DNA of 64,000 nucleotides from GCA-003244245 sp036266995 (GTDB lineage: Bacteria; Actinomycetota; Actinomycetes; Mycobacteriales; Pseudonocardiaceae): positions 147,430 through 211,429 of the forward strand of contig DATAWX010000017.1 in assembly GCA_036266995.1 (NCBI GenBank). The letters are read 5' to 3'. The position numbers and the translations under genes are program-made. Under the pieces are notes generated by a model that was given only the letters and a program-made list of their open reading frames with translations, ran no database searches and had not been told where the DNA came from. Positions 45,737 through 53,615 of this stretch are shown here, piece by piece. Each line of letters opens with the position of its first letter. Within the stretch, counting starts at the first letter, position 1.

Positions 45737-46584
45737 GCGCCCTTCGGATGGCCGCCGCGGCAGCGAGTTTCGACCGCGATCTGGAAGCCGACTTCGCCCG
45801 GATCGAGCACCTCATCGACACCGCCCGGGCCGACGAGGTGCGCCTGCTCGTGTTGCCCGAAGCCGCGTTGGGTGGGTACCTGGCCAACCTCGACGGCGCG
45901 GCGGGGTCGCCGCCTGCGCTGTGCCCGGACGGGCCGGAGATCCACAGGCTGAGTCGGCTCGCCAGGGACATGGTCGTGGCGGTCGGCTACTGCGAGAAAA
46001 GTGCAGACCAGCTGTTCAACAGCGCCATCTGCGTGACCGGTGACGGGATACTGGGCCATCATCGTAAGGTGCACCAGCCGCTTCGGGAGGACGCCAGCTA
46101 CGCCGCGGGCGGCCACTTCGCCGCCTTCGACACGCCGGTGGGACGGCTGGGCATGATGATCTGCTACGACAAGGCGTTTCCCGAGTCGGCCCGGGCGTTG
46201 GCGCTGGACGGCGCGGAGATCGTGATGTGCCTGTCCGCGTGGCCGGCCAGCCGCACCAACGCGGCGCCGAACCTGAACCAGGACCGCTGGAAGCGCCGGT
46301 TCGACCTGTACGACCGAGCCCGAGCGCTGGAGAACCAGATCATCTGGCTGTCGGCCAACCAGTCGGGCCGGTTCGGGTCGCTGCGGTTCGTGGCCAGCGC
46401 CAAGGTCGTCGACCCCGGCGGTGACATCCTGGTCGACACCGGCGTGCGAGCCGGTCTTGCGATCGCTGAGCTGGACGTCAAAGCGGAGCTGGACACCGCC
46501 CGCCGGTCGATGGACCACCTGCGCGATCGCCGCCCCGCCGCCTACCCCTGCTCCCCCAACCGGCCCCAGGTGCACGACCGGTGA
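45733..46584 (+). CDS. Nit1-type nitrilase, catalytically complete
   Basis: A 283-residue carbon-nitrogen hydrolase. The Glu-Lys-Cys triad is intact: E43 (LVLPEAALGGY), K112 (HHRKVHQP) and C144 (MMICYDKAFPE). Nit1-type nitrilases in such clusters act on small nitriles, and in Pseudomonas the cluster supports growth on cyanide. Coupled to the fusion gene by ATGA overlap, and followed 42 bases later by a paralogue that lacks the triad. Confidence 0.92.
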   Translation: MSALRMAAAAASFDRDLEADFARIEHLIDTARADEVRLLVLPEAALGGYLANLDGAAGSPPALCPDGPEIHRLSRLARDMVVAVGYCEKSADQLFNSAICVTGDGILGHHRKVHQPLREDASYAAGGHFAAFDTPVGRLGMMICYDKAFPESARALALDGAEIVMCLSAWPASRTNAAPNLNQDRWKRRFDLYDRARALENQIIWLSANQSGRFGSLRFVASAKVVDPGGDILVDTGVRAGLAIAELDVKAELDTARRSMDHLRDRRPAAYPCSPNRPQVHDR

Positions 46585-46626
46585 CCAGCTCTACGCCTCC
46601 AGATCGCGATCCGTACGGACGCTGAG

Positions 46627-47460
46627 ATGGGTGCGATTCGGGTTGGGGCGGTGGCGGCGAAGTTCGGGCGTGATCTCGACTTCGACGTTCAGCGGATCGC
46701 CACGCTGATCGAGCACGCCCGCCGGTCACAAGTGTCACTACTGGTACTTCCCGATGCAGCGCTCGGTGGCTACCTCGGCGACTTACGCCAACCCGATCCG
46801 GCGGCGTTGCCACCCGCGCTCGAGCTCGACGATCCGCACGTTCACAAGGTCGTGGCGCTGGCAGCGGAGATGGTGGTGTGCTTCGGTTTCTGCGAAGCCG
46901 ACGGGGATCGGCGCTACAACACCGCACTGTGCGTGCACGGCGACGGCGTGCTGGGCACCCATCGCAAGGTGCACCAACCCGCCGGTGAGTCGATCGCGTA
47001 TTCGCCGGGTGAGCGTTTCTCCGCATTCGACACCCCGGTGGGGCGGATCGGCATGTTAATCGATTACGACAAGACCTTCCCGGAATCGGCCCGCACCCTC
47101 GCTCTGGACGGAGCCGACGTGCTGGCCTGCCTGTCGGCGTGGCCGACCAGCCTGACCAACCGCGCGCCGCGGATGGCACAAGACCGCCAGGCTCGTCTGT
47201 TCGACCTCTACGACCAGGCCAGAGCGGCGGAGAACCAGGTCGTGCTGGTTTCCTCCAATCAGACCGGTGTGCTGGGCGAATTGCGCTTCCTCGGGCAGGC
47301 GAAGGTGGTCGGCCCGGGCGGCGAGATCCTGGCCCGCACATGGGCCAAGGCCGGTATCGCGACGGCCGAGCTGGACGTTGCCGCCGAGATCACCAAGGCT
47401 CGTCGAGTACTGCGGCACCTCGAAGAACGCAAACCCGGTGTCTACCGGGACCGCTCGTGA
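46627..47460 (+). CDS. Nitrilase paralogue lacking catalytic Cys and Glu (probable pseudoenzyme)
   Basis: A 277-residue carbon-nitrogen-hydrolase fold closely similar to the preceding nitrilase along its whole length (LLVLPDAALGGYL, THRKVHQP, LGELRFLGQAKVVGPGGEIL). Two of three catalytic residues are changed: Glu43 to Asp (GAT at 46753) and the nucleophile Cys to Asp146 (GAT at 47062, in MLIDYDKTFPE). Lys114 is kept. The frame is intact and the fold motifs are conserved, so it is probably a maintained non-hydrolytic subunit, a regulator, or an enzyme with altered chemistry, not a decaying gene. One TTA codon (residue 144) precedes the site. Confidence 0.9.
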   Translation: MGAIRVGAVAAKFGRDLDFDVQRIATLIEHARRSQVSLLVLPDAALGGYLGDLRQPDPAALPPALELDDPHVHKVVALAAEMVVCFGFCEADGDRRYNTALCVHGDGVLGTHRKVHQPAGESIAYSPGERFSAFDTPVGRIGMLIDYDKTFPESARTLALDGADVLACLSAWPTSLTNRAPRMAQDRQARLFDLYDQARAAENQVVLVSSNQTGVLGELRFLGQAKVVGPGGEILARTWAKAGIATAELDVAAEITKARRVLRHLEERKPGVYRDRS

Positions 47461-47512
47461 CCACTCGTGAGTGCGTAACAGTGTCATGACACTGTTACGC
47501 ACTCACGAGTGG
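47461..47512. repeat. Perfect 52-bp palindrome at the glycosyltransferase start
   Basis: Two 26-base arms without a loop: outer CCACTCGTGAGTGCG..CGCACTCACGAGTGG, centre AACAGTGTCATGACACTGTT. It begins right after the stop of the second nitrilase. It belongs to the same family as the palindrome at 20082: the CTCGTGAGTG and AACAGTGT segments are shared. Confidence 0.96.
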
Positions 47513-48598
47513 TTGTCGATCGCGCTGCTCACCTACTCGACCAAACCGCGGGGCAGCGTGGTGCACACGCTCGCGCTGGCCGAGGCTCTCGCCGATGCAG
47601 GCCAGCGGGTGACCGTGTGGGCATTGGGCCGTAGCGGGGATGGCACCTTCTTCCGACCCGTCGATCCCCGGGTAGAACTGAGGATCGTGCCGTTTCCCGA
47701 CACCGCCGAGGAAGAGTTCGGACCCCGGATCCTGCGGTCCATCCAGGTGCTGCGCGATGCCTTCGACCCGACCGGCTATGACGTGGTACACGCGCAGGAC
47801 TGCATAAGCGCCAACGCCGTCAATCGCTGCGTCCGCACTGTGCATCACATCGATCACTTCAACACGCCCGAGCTTGCTGCCTGCCACGAGCGTGCCGTCG
47901 TCAACCCGTACGCCCACGTCTGTGTGTCAGCCGCGGTCGCGGCTGAGCTGCGAGACGGTTGGCGGATCACGGCCACGGTCATTCCGAACGGAGTGGACGT
48001 CCAACGCTTCTCCTGCGCGGCTGGCCCGGCTGGCGCCGCTGCCCGAACCGCGTGGCGATCGCGGCTGGGCCGCTACGTGCTGACCGTCGGTGGTATCGAG
48101 CCCCGCAAGGGGTCACTGGAGCTGCTGGAGGCCTACGCCCTGCTGCCTCCGCGGATGCCCGACGTGCGGTTGGTGATCGCCGGTGGGGAGACCCTGTTCG
48201 ACTACCGGGATTACCGAACCCGCTGGGAGCTGCGGGCCGCGGAGCTTGGGGTCGAGCCGGTGGTACTCGGGCCAGTGGACCACGACGCGCTTCCCGCGCT
48301 GGTGGCCGCCGCGGGGGTGTTCGCCTTCCCGTCGACCAAGGAGGGCTTCGGGTTGGCCGCGATGGAAGCTCTGGCCGCCGGGATCCCGTTGGTGGTGTCA
48401 AATCTGCCGGTGTTTCGGGAGATCTTCACCGGCGTCGCCCGTTTCGCCGACGACCCGGCCGAGCTGGCGGCGCAGCTACGCGCCGGGCTTGCCGAGCCGG
48501 ACGTGGATGCCCGGGAAGCCGGCCGCGCGCTCGCGGCCCGTTACACCTGGCCAGCCGCAGCGCTGCGGCACCTCGACCTCTACCGGAGCCTCGACTGA
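47471..48598 (+). CDS. MSMEG_0565-family glycosyltransferase (Nit1C-associated)
   Basis: A GT-B, GT4-like glycosyltransferase of about 361-375 residues: SIALLTYSTKPRGSVVHTLA at the N-terminus, then VIPNGVDVQRF, YVLTVGGIEPRKGSLELLEA and FAFPSTKEGFGLAAMEALA (the EGFGL...E motif binding the nucleotide sugar). Family resemblance begins at residue 15 (47513, TTG); the first 14 codons are read from the palindrome. The true start may be the TTG, a GTG at 47471 or an ATG at 47486. Nit1C clusters in mycobacteria also carry this gene, suggesting that the product is glycosylated. Confidence 0.88.
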   Translation: MRNSVMTLLRTHEWLSIALLTYSTKPRGSVVHTLALAEALADAGQRVTVWALGRSGDGTFFRPVDPRVELRIVPFPDTAEEEFGPRILRSIQVLRDAFDPTGYDVVHAQDCISANAVNRCVRTVHHIDHFNTPELAACHERAVVNPYAHVCVSAAVAAELRDGWRITATVIPNGVDVQRFSCAAGPAGAAARTAWRSRLGRYVLTVGGIEPRKGSLELLEAYALLPPRMPDVRLVIAGGETLFDYRDYRTRWELRAAELGVEPVVLGPVDHDALPALVAAAGVFAFPSTKEGFGLAAMEALAAGIPLVVSNLPVFREIFTGVARFADDPAELAAQLRAGLAEPDVDAREAGRALAARYTWPAAALRHLDLYRSLD

Positions 48599-48618
48599 TG
48601 GGTTTGACCATCGCTGCT

Positions 48619-48780
48619 GGTTAGGTCTGGGAACGCTGCGTAGAGCGAGCGATCGGTTTCCACTAGGTCGAAGCGCTCGAGCAGCCGGGTCACTGCGCTC
48701 TGGGCCAGGTCGACGCGGACCGCGAGCCTTCGCAGCTCGGTCTCCAGCAGCATGCTCGCCAGTAGGGCATCGTCTGCTAC
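48619..48780 (-). pseudogene. PIN-domain (VapC-like) toxin remnant
   Basis: On the minus strand, a piece reading LLETELRRLAVRVDLAQSAV and TRLLERFDLVETDRSLY matches the middle of VapC PIN toxins. The N-terminal catalytic start and the later acidic motif (RSLDALH) are missing. It lies between the Nit1C cluster and the AAA ATPase gene. Confidence 0.5.
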
Positions 48781-48826
48781 CTCCGTGGCAAACGATGCAC
48801 ATGCCGTGGTCGTAGGCTCGGACGTC

Positions 48827-51025
48827 GTGAGCGCGCCGCAGATCACCTTGACCGCCAGGCTCAGCACCTCGGCGCTGGACGCCAGGCGTGGCGTGGTCCG
48901 GCTGCACCCTGAGGTGCTCGACGCGCTGGGCCTGCGGCCGTGGGACGCGGTGCAGCTCACCGGAGCGCGGGTGAGTGCCGCGCTGGCGGCCGCCGGAGAC
49001 AACGCCCCCGGCATCGCGTTGCTGGATGACCTCACGCTGTCCAACCTGGGGCTGACCGAAGGTTCTGAGGTGGTGCTCGCGCCGGTGCAGGTACCCGCGG
49101 CCCGCTCGATCACCCTCACCGGGTCCGTGCTGGTCAGCCGTTTTGTGAGCCCTGAAACGCTGCGGCTCGCGCTGGCCGGCAAGGTGCTCACGACCGGGGA
49201 CGCGGTGTCCCTGCTCCCGCAGGACCTGGAACCTGGGTCCGACACCGCGGCGGTGCGCAGCCGGCTCGCGTCGGCGATCGGGATCACCTGGACCAACGAG
49301 CTGCTCACCGTGACGGGCACCGACCCGGCCGGCCCCGTCGCGCCGCACCCGTCCACTGTGGTCGGCTGGCGCGACGGCGACCGCACGGGGGACCAGCCGG
49401 TGCAGTCGCAGGCCCTCAGCATCTCGGCTCCGGCACCCCTAGCGCCTGCGGTGGCCGATCTGGTGGGCGCGCAGGACCCCGCCCGGCGCTTGACCGAATG
49501 GTTCGAACTCACCTTCCACCGGCCCGAGCTGCTGCGCAGCCTCGGCGCCACCAGCCGCCTCGGAGTGGCGGTGCACGGCCCCGAGGGGGTGGGCAAGGCC
49601 ACGATGGTGCACGCGGTGGCCCGCGACGCCGATGTGCACGTCGTCGAACTGGCCGCACCCAGCGTGGCGGCGGTGCAGCCCGATGCTGCCGCCCAGCGGG
49701 TGCACGACGCAGTGGCGGCCGCCTCCGCCCGCCGGCCCAGCGTGTTGCTGATCACTGACGTCGAGGCGCTGCTGCCAGCAACCAACCCGCCGCCACTGGC
49801 CACCGTCGTGCTCGACGCTCTGGCGTCGGCGCTGGACCGGGTGGCGCTGGTGGTCACCACCGCGCATCCCGCGTCGGTGGATCCGCGATTGCGCGAGCCG
49901 GAGCTGATCGATCGCGAGCTGTCGCTGGGGCTACCCGATGCCCGGACCCGCACGGAGCTGCTCCGGGTGCTGCTAGCCGCAGTGCCGCTGGCCACTGATG
50001 TGGATCTGACCGCCGTGGGCGAGCGCACCCCGGGGTTCGTCGCAGCTGATCTTGTCGCGTTGCGCCGCGAGGCAGCGGTGCGGGCCGCGCTGCGCCACAC
50101 CAGCGCCACCGATACCGAACCGGATCTCGTGGTCCTGCAGCAGGATCTGCTCGGTGCGCTGGATACCGTCCGTCCCATCTCGATGTCCACGTCGGAGACC
50201 ATCAACACCGGTGGGCTGACCCTGGACGACGTCGGTGACATGACGCAGACCAAGCAGGCGCTCACCGAGGCGGTGCTGTGGCCGCTGCGCTACCCCGACT
50301 CGTTCACCCGGCTCGGCGTCGACCCGCCGCGCGGCGTGTTGCTCTATGGCCCACCCGGCTGTGGCAAGACCTTCCTGGTCCGAGCCCTGGCCGGCTCGGG
50401 GGCGCTCAACGTGTTCTCGGTCAAGGGCGCCGAGTTGCTGGACAAGTGGGTCGGCGAGTCGGAACGGGCAGTCCGGGAACTGTTCCGCCGCGCCTCCGAC
50501 GCCTCCCCCGCGCTGATCTTCCTCGACGAGATCGACGCGCTCGCACCGCGGCGGGGCGGGTCGTCCGACGCCGGCGTCGGAGACCGGGTGGTCGCCGCGC
50601 TGCTCACCGAACTGGACGGGGTGGAACCGCTGCGCGACGTTGTGGTGCTGGGCGCCACCAACCGACCTGACCTCATCGACCCGGCGCTGCTGCGGCCCGG
50701 CCGGCTGGAGCGGCTGGTGTATGTACCACCGCCGGATGCGCAGGCCCGGGTGGCCATCCTGCGGTCCACGGCGCGCAACACTCCGCTTGCCGCCGACGTC
50801 GACCTCGACGCGCTGGCCGGTGGGTTGGAAGGTTATTCTGCGGCGGACTGCGCAGCGCTGATCCGCGAAGCCGCGCTGAGCGCCATGCGGGAGTCGCTGC
50901 AGGCCACCGAGGTCACCGCCGCTCAGCTGGCCGCCGCCCGCCAGGCCATCCACCCCTCGCTGGACCCGAGGCAACTCGCTGAGCTGGCCAACTACGCCGC
51001 CGCGCATGGTCTAGCACCCCCATGA
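48827..51025 (+). CDS. Cdc48/p97-like AAA ATPase (Rv0435c-type)
   Basis: A 732-residue protein: an N-terminal double-psi-barrel-like domain (ITLTARLSTSALDARRGVVR to about residue 180), then two AAA modules. The first module is degenerate: Walker A GPEGVGKAT (Lys257) but Walker B ends ITDV (Asp311-Val312), lacking the catalytic Glu. The second is intact: GPPGCGKT (Lys514), FLDEIDA (Asp567-Glu568) and arginine finger GATNRPDLID..LLRPGR. It likely unfolds or extracts proteins. GTG 48827 matches the homologues' start; a longer frame extends upstream. In M. tuberculosis the homologue directly adjoins pssA. Confidence 0.92.
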   Translation: MSAPQITLTARLSTSALDARRGVVRLHPEVLDALGLRPWDAVQLTGARVSAALAAAGDNAPGIALLDDLTLSNLGLTEGSEVVLAPVQVPAARSITLTGSVLVSRFVSPETLRLALAGKVLTTGDAVSLLPQDLEPGSDTAAVRSRLASAIGITWTNELLTVTGTDPAGPVAPHPSTVVGWRDGDRTGDQPVQSQALSISAPAPLAPAVADLVGAQDPARRLTEWFELTFHRPELLRSLGATSRLGVAVHGPEGVGKATMVHAVARDADVHVVELAAPSVAAVQPDAAAQRVHDAVAAASARRPSVLLITDVEALLPATNPPPLATVVLDALASALDRVALVVTTAHPASVDPRLREPELIDRELSLGLPDARTRTELLRVLLAAVPLATDVDLTAVGERTPGFVAADLVALRREAAVRAALRHTSATDTEPDLVVLQQDLLGALDTVRPISMSTSETINTGGLTLDDVGDMTQTKQALTEAVLWPLRYPDSFTRLGVDPPRGVLLYGPPGCGKTFLVRALAGSGALNVFSVKGAELLDKWVGESERAVRELFRRASDASPALIFLDEIDALAPRRGGSSDAGVGDRVVAALLTELDGVEPLRDVVVLGATNRPDLIDPALLRPGRLERLVYVPPPDAQARVAILRSTARNTPLAADVDLDALAGGLEGYSAADCAALIREAALSAMRESLQATEVTAAQLAAARQAIHPSLDPRQLAELANYAAAHGLAPP

Positions 51026-51103
51026 ACCCCCGCAAGCCGGGATCAGCTTCAACCTGCTGACCTTCCGTGATTTCGGGTTGAAGGACCGATGGTGCGTTCG
51101 GAG

Positions 51104-51200
51104 TCCTACCGACGTTCAACGACCAACCATGATCGCCGAAACTGAGTGATGACAGTGCGATCCTGCACGGTTATCGCTCACTATCGGCGACCTTGAGAGC
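51104..51200. repeat. Dispersed hairpin repeat, copy A
   Basis: About 97 bases closely matching copy B at 52928: TCCTACCGACG, then ATGATCGCCGAAACTGAGTG, CAGTGCGATCCTGCACGGTT and CGCTCAC. It can fold on itself (GAGTGAT..ATCGCTC). Located 80 bases after the AAA ATPase gene. Confidence 0.72.
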
Positions 51201-51291
51201 GCGGGCAAGACGTCGGCGCTTGTAGCGCTGGCTCAGCTGGCCACCCGCTACGGCCCCGGCTGGCGGGTTCGAGACGCATCACTACCAGGAC

Positions 51292-51514
51292 ATGGAGATC
51301 GTGAACGGGTACGCCGCGCTGCACGCGGCCCGCCTCCGTCCGGGCGACACGATCACGCTGGCCGAGGCGCCTTTCCTGCACCTTTTCGTTCCCCGCGGCA
51401 GCGTCACGCTCGAGGGCGCCGGGTCTTTGACCGCCGGCGACGGGCGGGCAGCAGGTCACCGCCACCGAACCAGCCGAGATCCTGGTATGGGAGATGCACG
51501 CCACCCTCGACTAG
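51292..51514 (+). pseudogene. Pirin C-terminal fragment, frameshifted
   Basis: NGYAALHAARLRPGDTITLA and APFLHLFVPRGSVTLEG, then GAGSLTAGD, match the C-terminal cupin of YhaK/pirin-type proteins. After 51440 the match continues in another frame (QQVTATEPAEILVWEMHATL) to the TAG at 51512. The N-terminal cupin is absent. Confidence 0.66.
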
Positions 51515-51673
51515 GCGCGCACAACAGTGCCAACCGGATGGGGCAACGGCCCGCCAGAGCCTTGTACCTCCCTGCGAACCGCCCTGCGTGCCATGCTGAA
51601 AATGGTCGTTCTCAGTGGCCAAGTCCGCCTCTGTGGATGCGGGATGCGGGATGCGAACTACGAGGAGCACCTG

Positions 51674-52141
51674 ATGAGCCTTGCGTACTTGGCGCAACCT
51701 GAGCAGCAGCCCATGGTCGAGTGGCTGGCGGGTGGGACCTTTGCGGTATTGCTCGACGCTGCGGCGACCAACGGTCAGCTGGGGGTGGGTCGGTTTCGGG
51801 TGAGCAAGGGAGAAGCGCCTCCCTACCACAAGCATCTTCGTGAGGACGAGGTCTTCATGCTGTTCAAGGGCACTGCCCTGTTGTGGTGCGACGACGAGGA
51901 GATGGAGCTGTCCGAGGGCGGGATTGTGTTCCTGCCGAGGAACGTCCCGCACGGTTACCGCATCACCTCCCCCAAAGCTGACCTGCTGATGATGTGCACT
52001 CCGGGCGGCTTCGAAGGCATGTTCCTGCAGGCCGGCCAAGCGGTGACAAGTCCTCGACAGCCGAACGCGGAGCCGTCGCTGGAGGACATGGCCAAGGCCG
52101 CGGACGACTTCGGTCAGGTCGTCATGGGACCACCAAGGTAG
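51674..52141 (+). CDS. Cupin domain protein
   Basis: A 155-residue single cupin. The first metal-binding motif is PPYHKHLREDEVFMLFKGTA (HxH...E) and the second is IVFLPRNVPHGYRI (final His). Members include dioxygenases and sugar-binding or regulatory cupins; the substrate is unclear. The start at 51674 follows GAGGAGCACCTG. It lies in the segment flanked by the two hairpin repeats. Confidence 0.78.
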   Translation: MSLAYLAQPEQQPMVEWLAGGTFAVLLDAAATNGQLGVGRFRVSKGEAPPYHKHLREDEVFMLFKGTALLWCDDEEMELSEGGIVFLPRNVPHGYRITSPKADLLMMCTPGGFEGMFLQAGQAVTSPRQPNAEPSLEDMAKAADDFGQVVMGPPR

Positions 52142-52187
52142 CGAGCCCCGAGGCCCGGGAAACGGGCCGACCAGGGCGACAACGGCA

Positions 52188-52901
52188 TCATCCGCACGGC
52201 AGCGCCCGCCCGGTAGAGGATCCGTTGACGGCAACTCGACGGGTACCCTCGACCAATTCTGGGACGATCTCGTCCAGTGAGTGGACGACGACGCCGGCGA
52301 GCGCGAGCGCGTCCTCGGCCGGTGGAAAGGCGGCGTTGGGCACGGCGATGACTCTCAGCCCGGCCCCGGCGGCCGACCGCAGCCCGTTGCTCGAGTCCTC
52401 GATCGCTACCGCTCGCCGCGGGTCCACACCGAGGCGCCGCACGACCTCCCGGTAGACCGCAGGCGAAGGTTTCCCGGCCGCTACCTCCTCGGTGGAGACG
52501 CTGACCCGGAACCAGCTTGCCAACCCAGCCGACTCCAGCACGGCGTCGATCAGCCGTCGCGGCGACGACGACGCAAGCCCCAGCGACCAGCGGCTCCCCA
52601 ACCGCTGTACCACCTCGACAGCGCCGGGAATGAGGGGTAGCCGGGAGCGGTACCGAGCGGCCATCCGGTCGATCACGGTAGCCGCCATGTCCTCCGGCTG
52701 GCCGGGCAGGCCGACCACGTCGGTCAGGTACGCCGACCACTCCCCGGTGCTCATGCCCTGCATCGCGCGGGTCGCCTCCGCAGGCCACGGTCGGCCAGCC
52801 TCGGCGGCAAGACCGCGGCGGACCTCGTCCCACAGCTCCTCAGAGTCCACCAGCACGCCGTCGAGGTCGAAGACCACGGCCTGCACCTCATCGCCTGCCA
52901 T
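52188..52901 (-). CDS. HAD superfamily phosphatase/phosphoglucomutase-like protein
   Basis: A 237-residue HAD hydrolase of the CbbY/beta-phosphoglucomutase subgroup: nucleophile motif VVFDLDGVLVDSE (Asp12, Asp14), helical cap domain to about residue 85, GLASSSPRRL (Ser/Thr motif), AAGKPSPAVY (Lys) and AIEDSSNGLRSA (motif IV). It acts on small phosphate esters; sugar phosphates are likely. Convergent with the cupin gene; the hairpin repeat copy B lies just upstream of its start. Confidence 0.88.
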   Translation of the reverse strand: MAGDEVQAVVFDLDGVLVDSEELWDEVRRGLAAEAGRPWPAEATRAMQGMSTGEWSAYLTDVVGLPGQPEDMAATVIDRMAARYRSRLPLIPGAVEVVQRLGSRWSLGLASSSPRRLIDAVLESAGLASWFRVSVSTEEVAAGKPSPAVYREVVRRLGVDPRRAVAIEDSSNGLRSAAGAGLRVIAVPNAAFPPAEDALALAGVVVHSLDEIVPELVEGTRRVAVNGSSTGRALPCG

Positions 52902-52927
52902 CGCCCCTCCCCCGGGTCACCATCGGA

Positions 52928-53024
52928 TCCTACCGACGCCCAATGACCCATCATGATCGCCGAAACTGAGTGATGGCAGTGCAATCCTGCACGGTTACCG
53001 CTCACTCTTGGCGATCATGATGGG
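52928..53024. repeat. Dispersed hairpin repeat, copy B (15-bp perfect arms)
   Basis: Outer arms CCCATCATGATCGCC (52947) and GGCGATCATGATGGG (53010) are exact complements; inner GAGTG and CACTC-like parts also pair. The same 97-base sequence, at roughly four fifths identity, is at 51104, so the two copies flank the pirin fragment, cupin and HAD genes as direct repeats. Confidence 0.8.
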
Positions 53025-53028
53025 TGCG

Positions 53029-53137
53029 CGGGCAGGTCCATCTGGGCGATATCGACGAAGATCGGGCCGAGGATGTCGTCGGCGAATACCCGCCGGTAGA
53101 AGGCTGTCACCAGGCCGGCGATGTCCTCGCGGGGCAG
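53029..53137 (-). pseudogene. Truncated-haemoglobin fragment, relic copy
   Basis: About 109 bases align with only about eight to ten differences to the 5' part of the truncated haemoglobin gene at 56321-56435 (GLVTAFYRR, ADDILGPIFVDIAQMD). The rest of the gene is missing; it ends at the hairpin repeat. A relic of a second copy. Confidence 0.66.
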
Positions 53138-53159
53138 CGATGTCGCAGCTTGGTGTCCC

Positions 53160-53530
53160 GGCCGTCATGGTTGTTCTCCCGCGCTCGGCGAACACACCGG
53201 CCACGTGACGGACGGCGTCGGCGGCGGAGATCCCGGCGAACGGCAGGGAAGGCCGCCGGTGGCGGCGGTGTAGAGCAGTCGGGGCCGGCCGGAGGAACCC
53301 TGGGGGTCGGTGCGGCACCAGGCGAGTCCGGCATCGACGAGGACCCTGAGATGGAACGCGCCGTGTTGGGGTGCAGACCGCTCTGCCCGGCGACCTGCGC
53401 TACGTCCAGCGGGGTGCCGCTGCCGCGTAGCAGGTCAAGGATGCGGACCCGGCTGGCGCTGGCCAGCGCGACATGCGTCCTGCTGCGCTCACTGGCAAGG
53501 TTGGACGGTAAGAACTGCGATTATCGTATA
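53160..53530 (-). pseudogene. ArsR/SufR-like regulator fragment, frameshifted relic
   Basis: Reads LASASRVRILDLLRGSGTPL, DVAQVAGQSGLHPNTAR, then a one-base deletion (TTTC to TTC, near 53365), then in the next frame LVDAGLAWCRTDPQG and SSGRPRLLYTAATGG. This is the winged helix of the regulator type encoded at 56893-57639. Together with the haemoglobin piece it is a decayed copy of that operon. Confidence 0.68.
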
Positions 53531-53615
53531 AATCCGTAACGGGCTGGGGTGGCGTCGGCCGATCCGTGGACCTCAACGCCACGGCCGTACCCGTGAGGCA
53601 GGGAGAGGCGGAGTG

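Noticed and set aside
51048..51082. TTCAACC/GGTTGAA hairpin after the AAA ATPase as a terminator
   Set aside because: Arms are only seven bases with a long loop, too weak to call.
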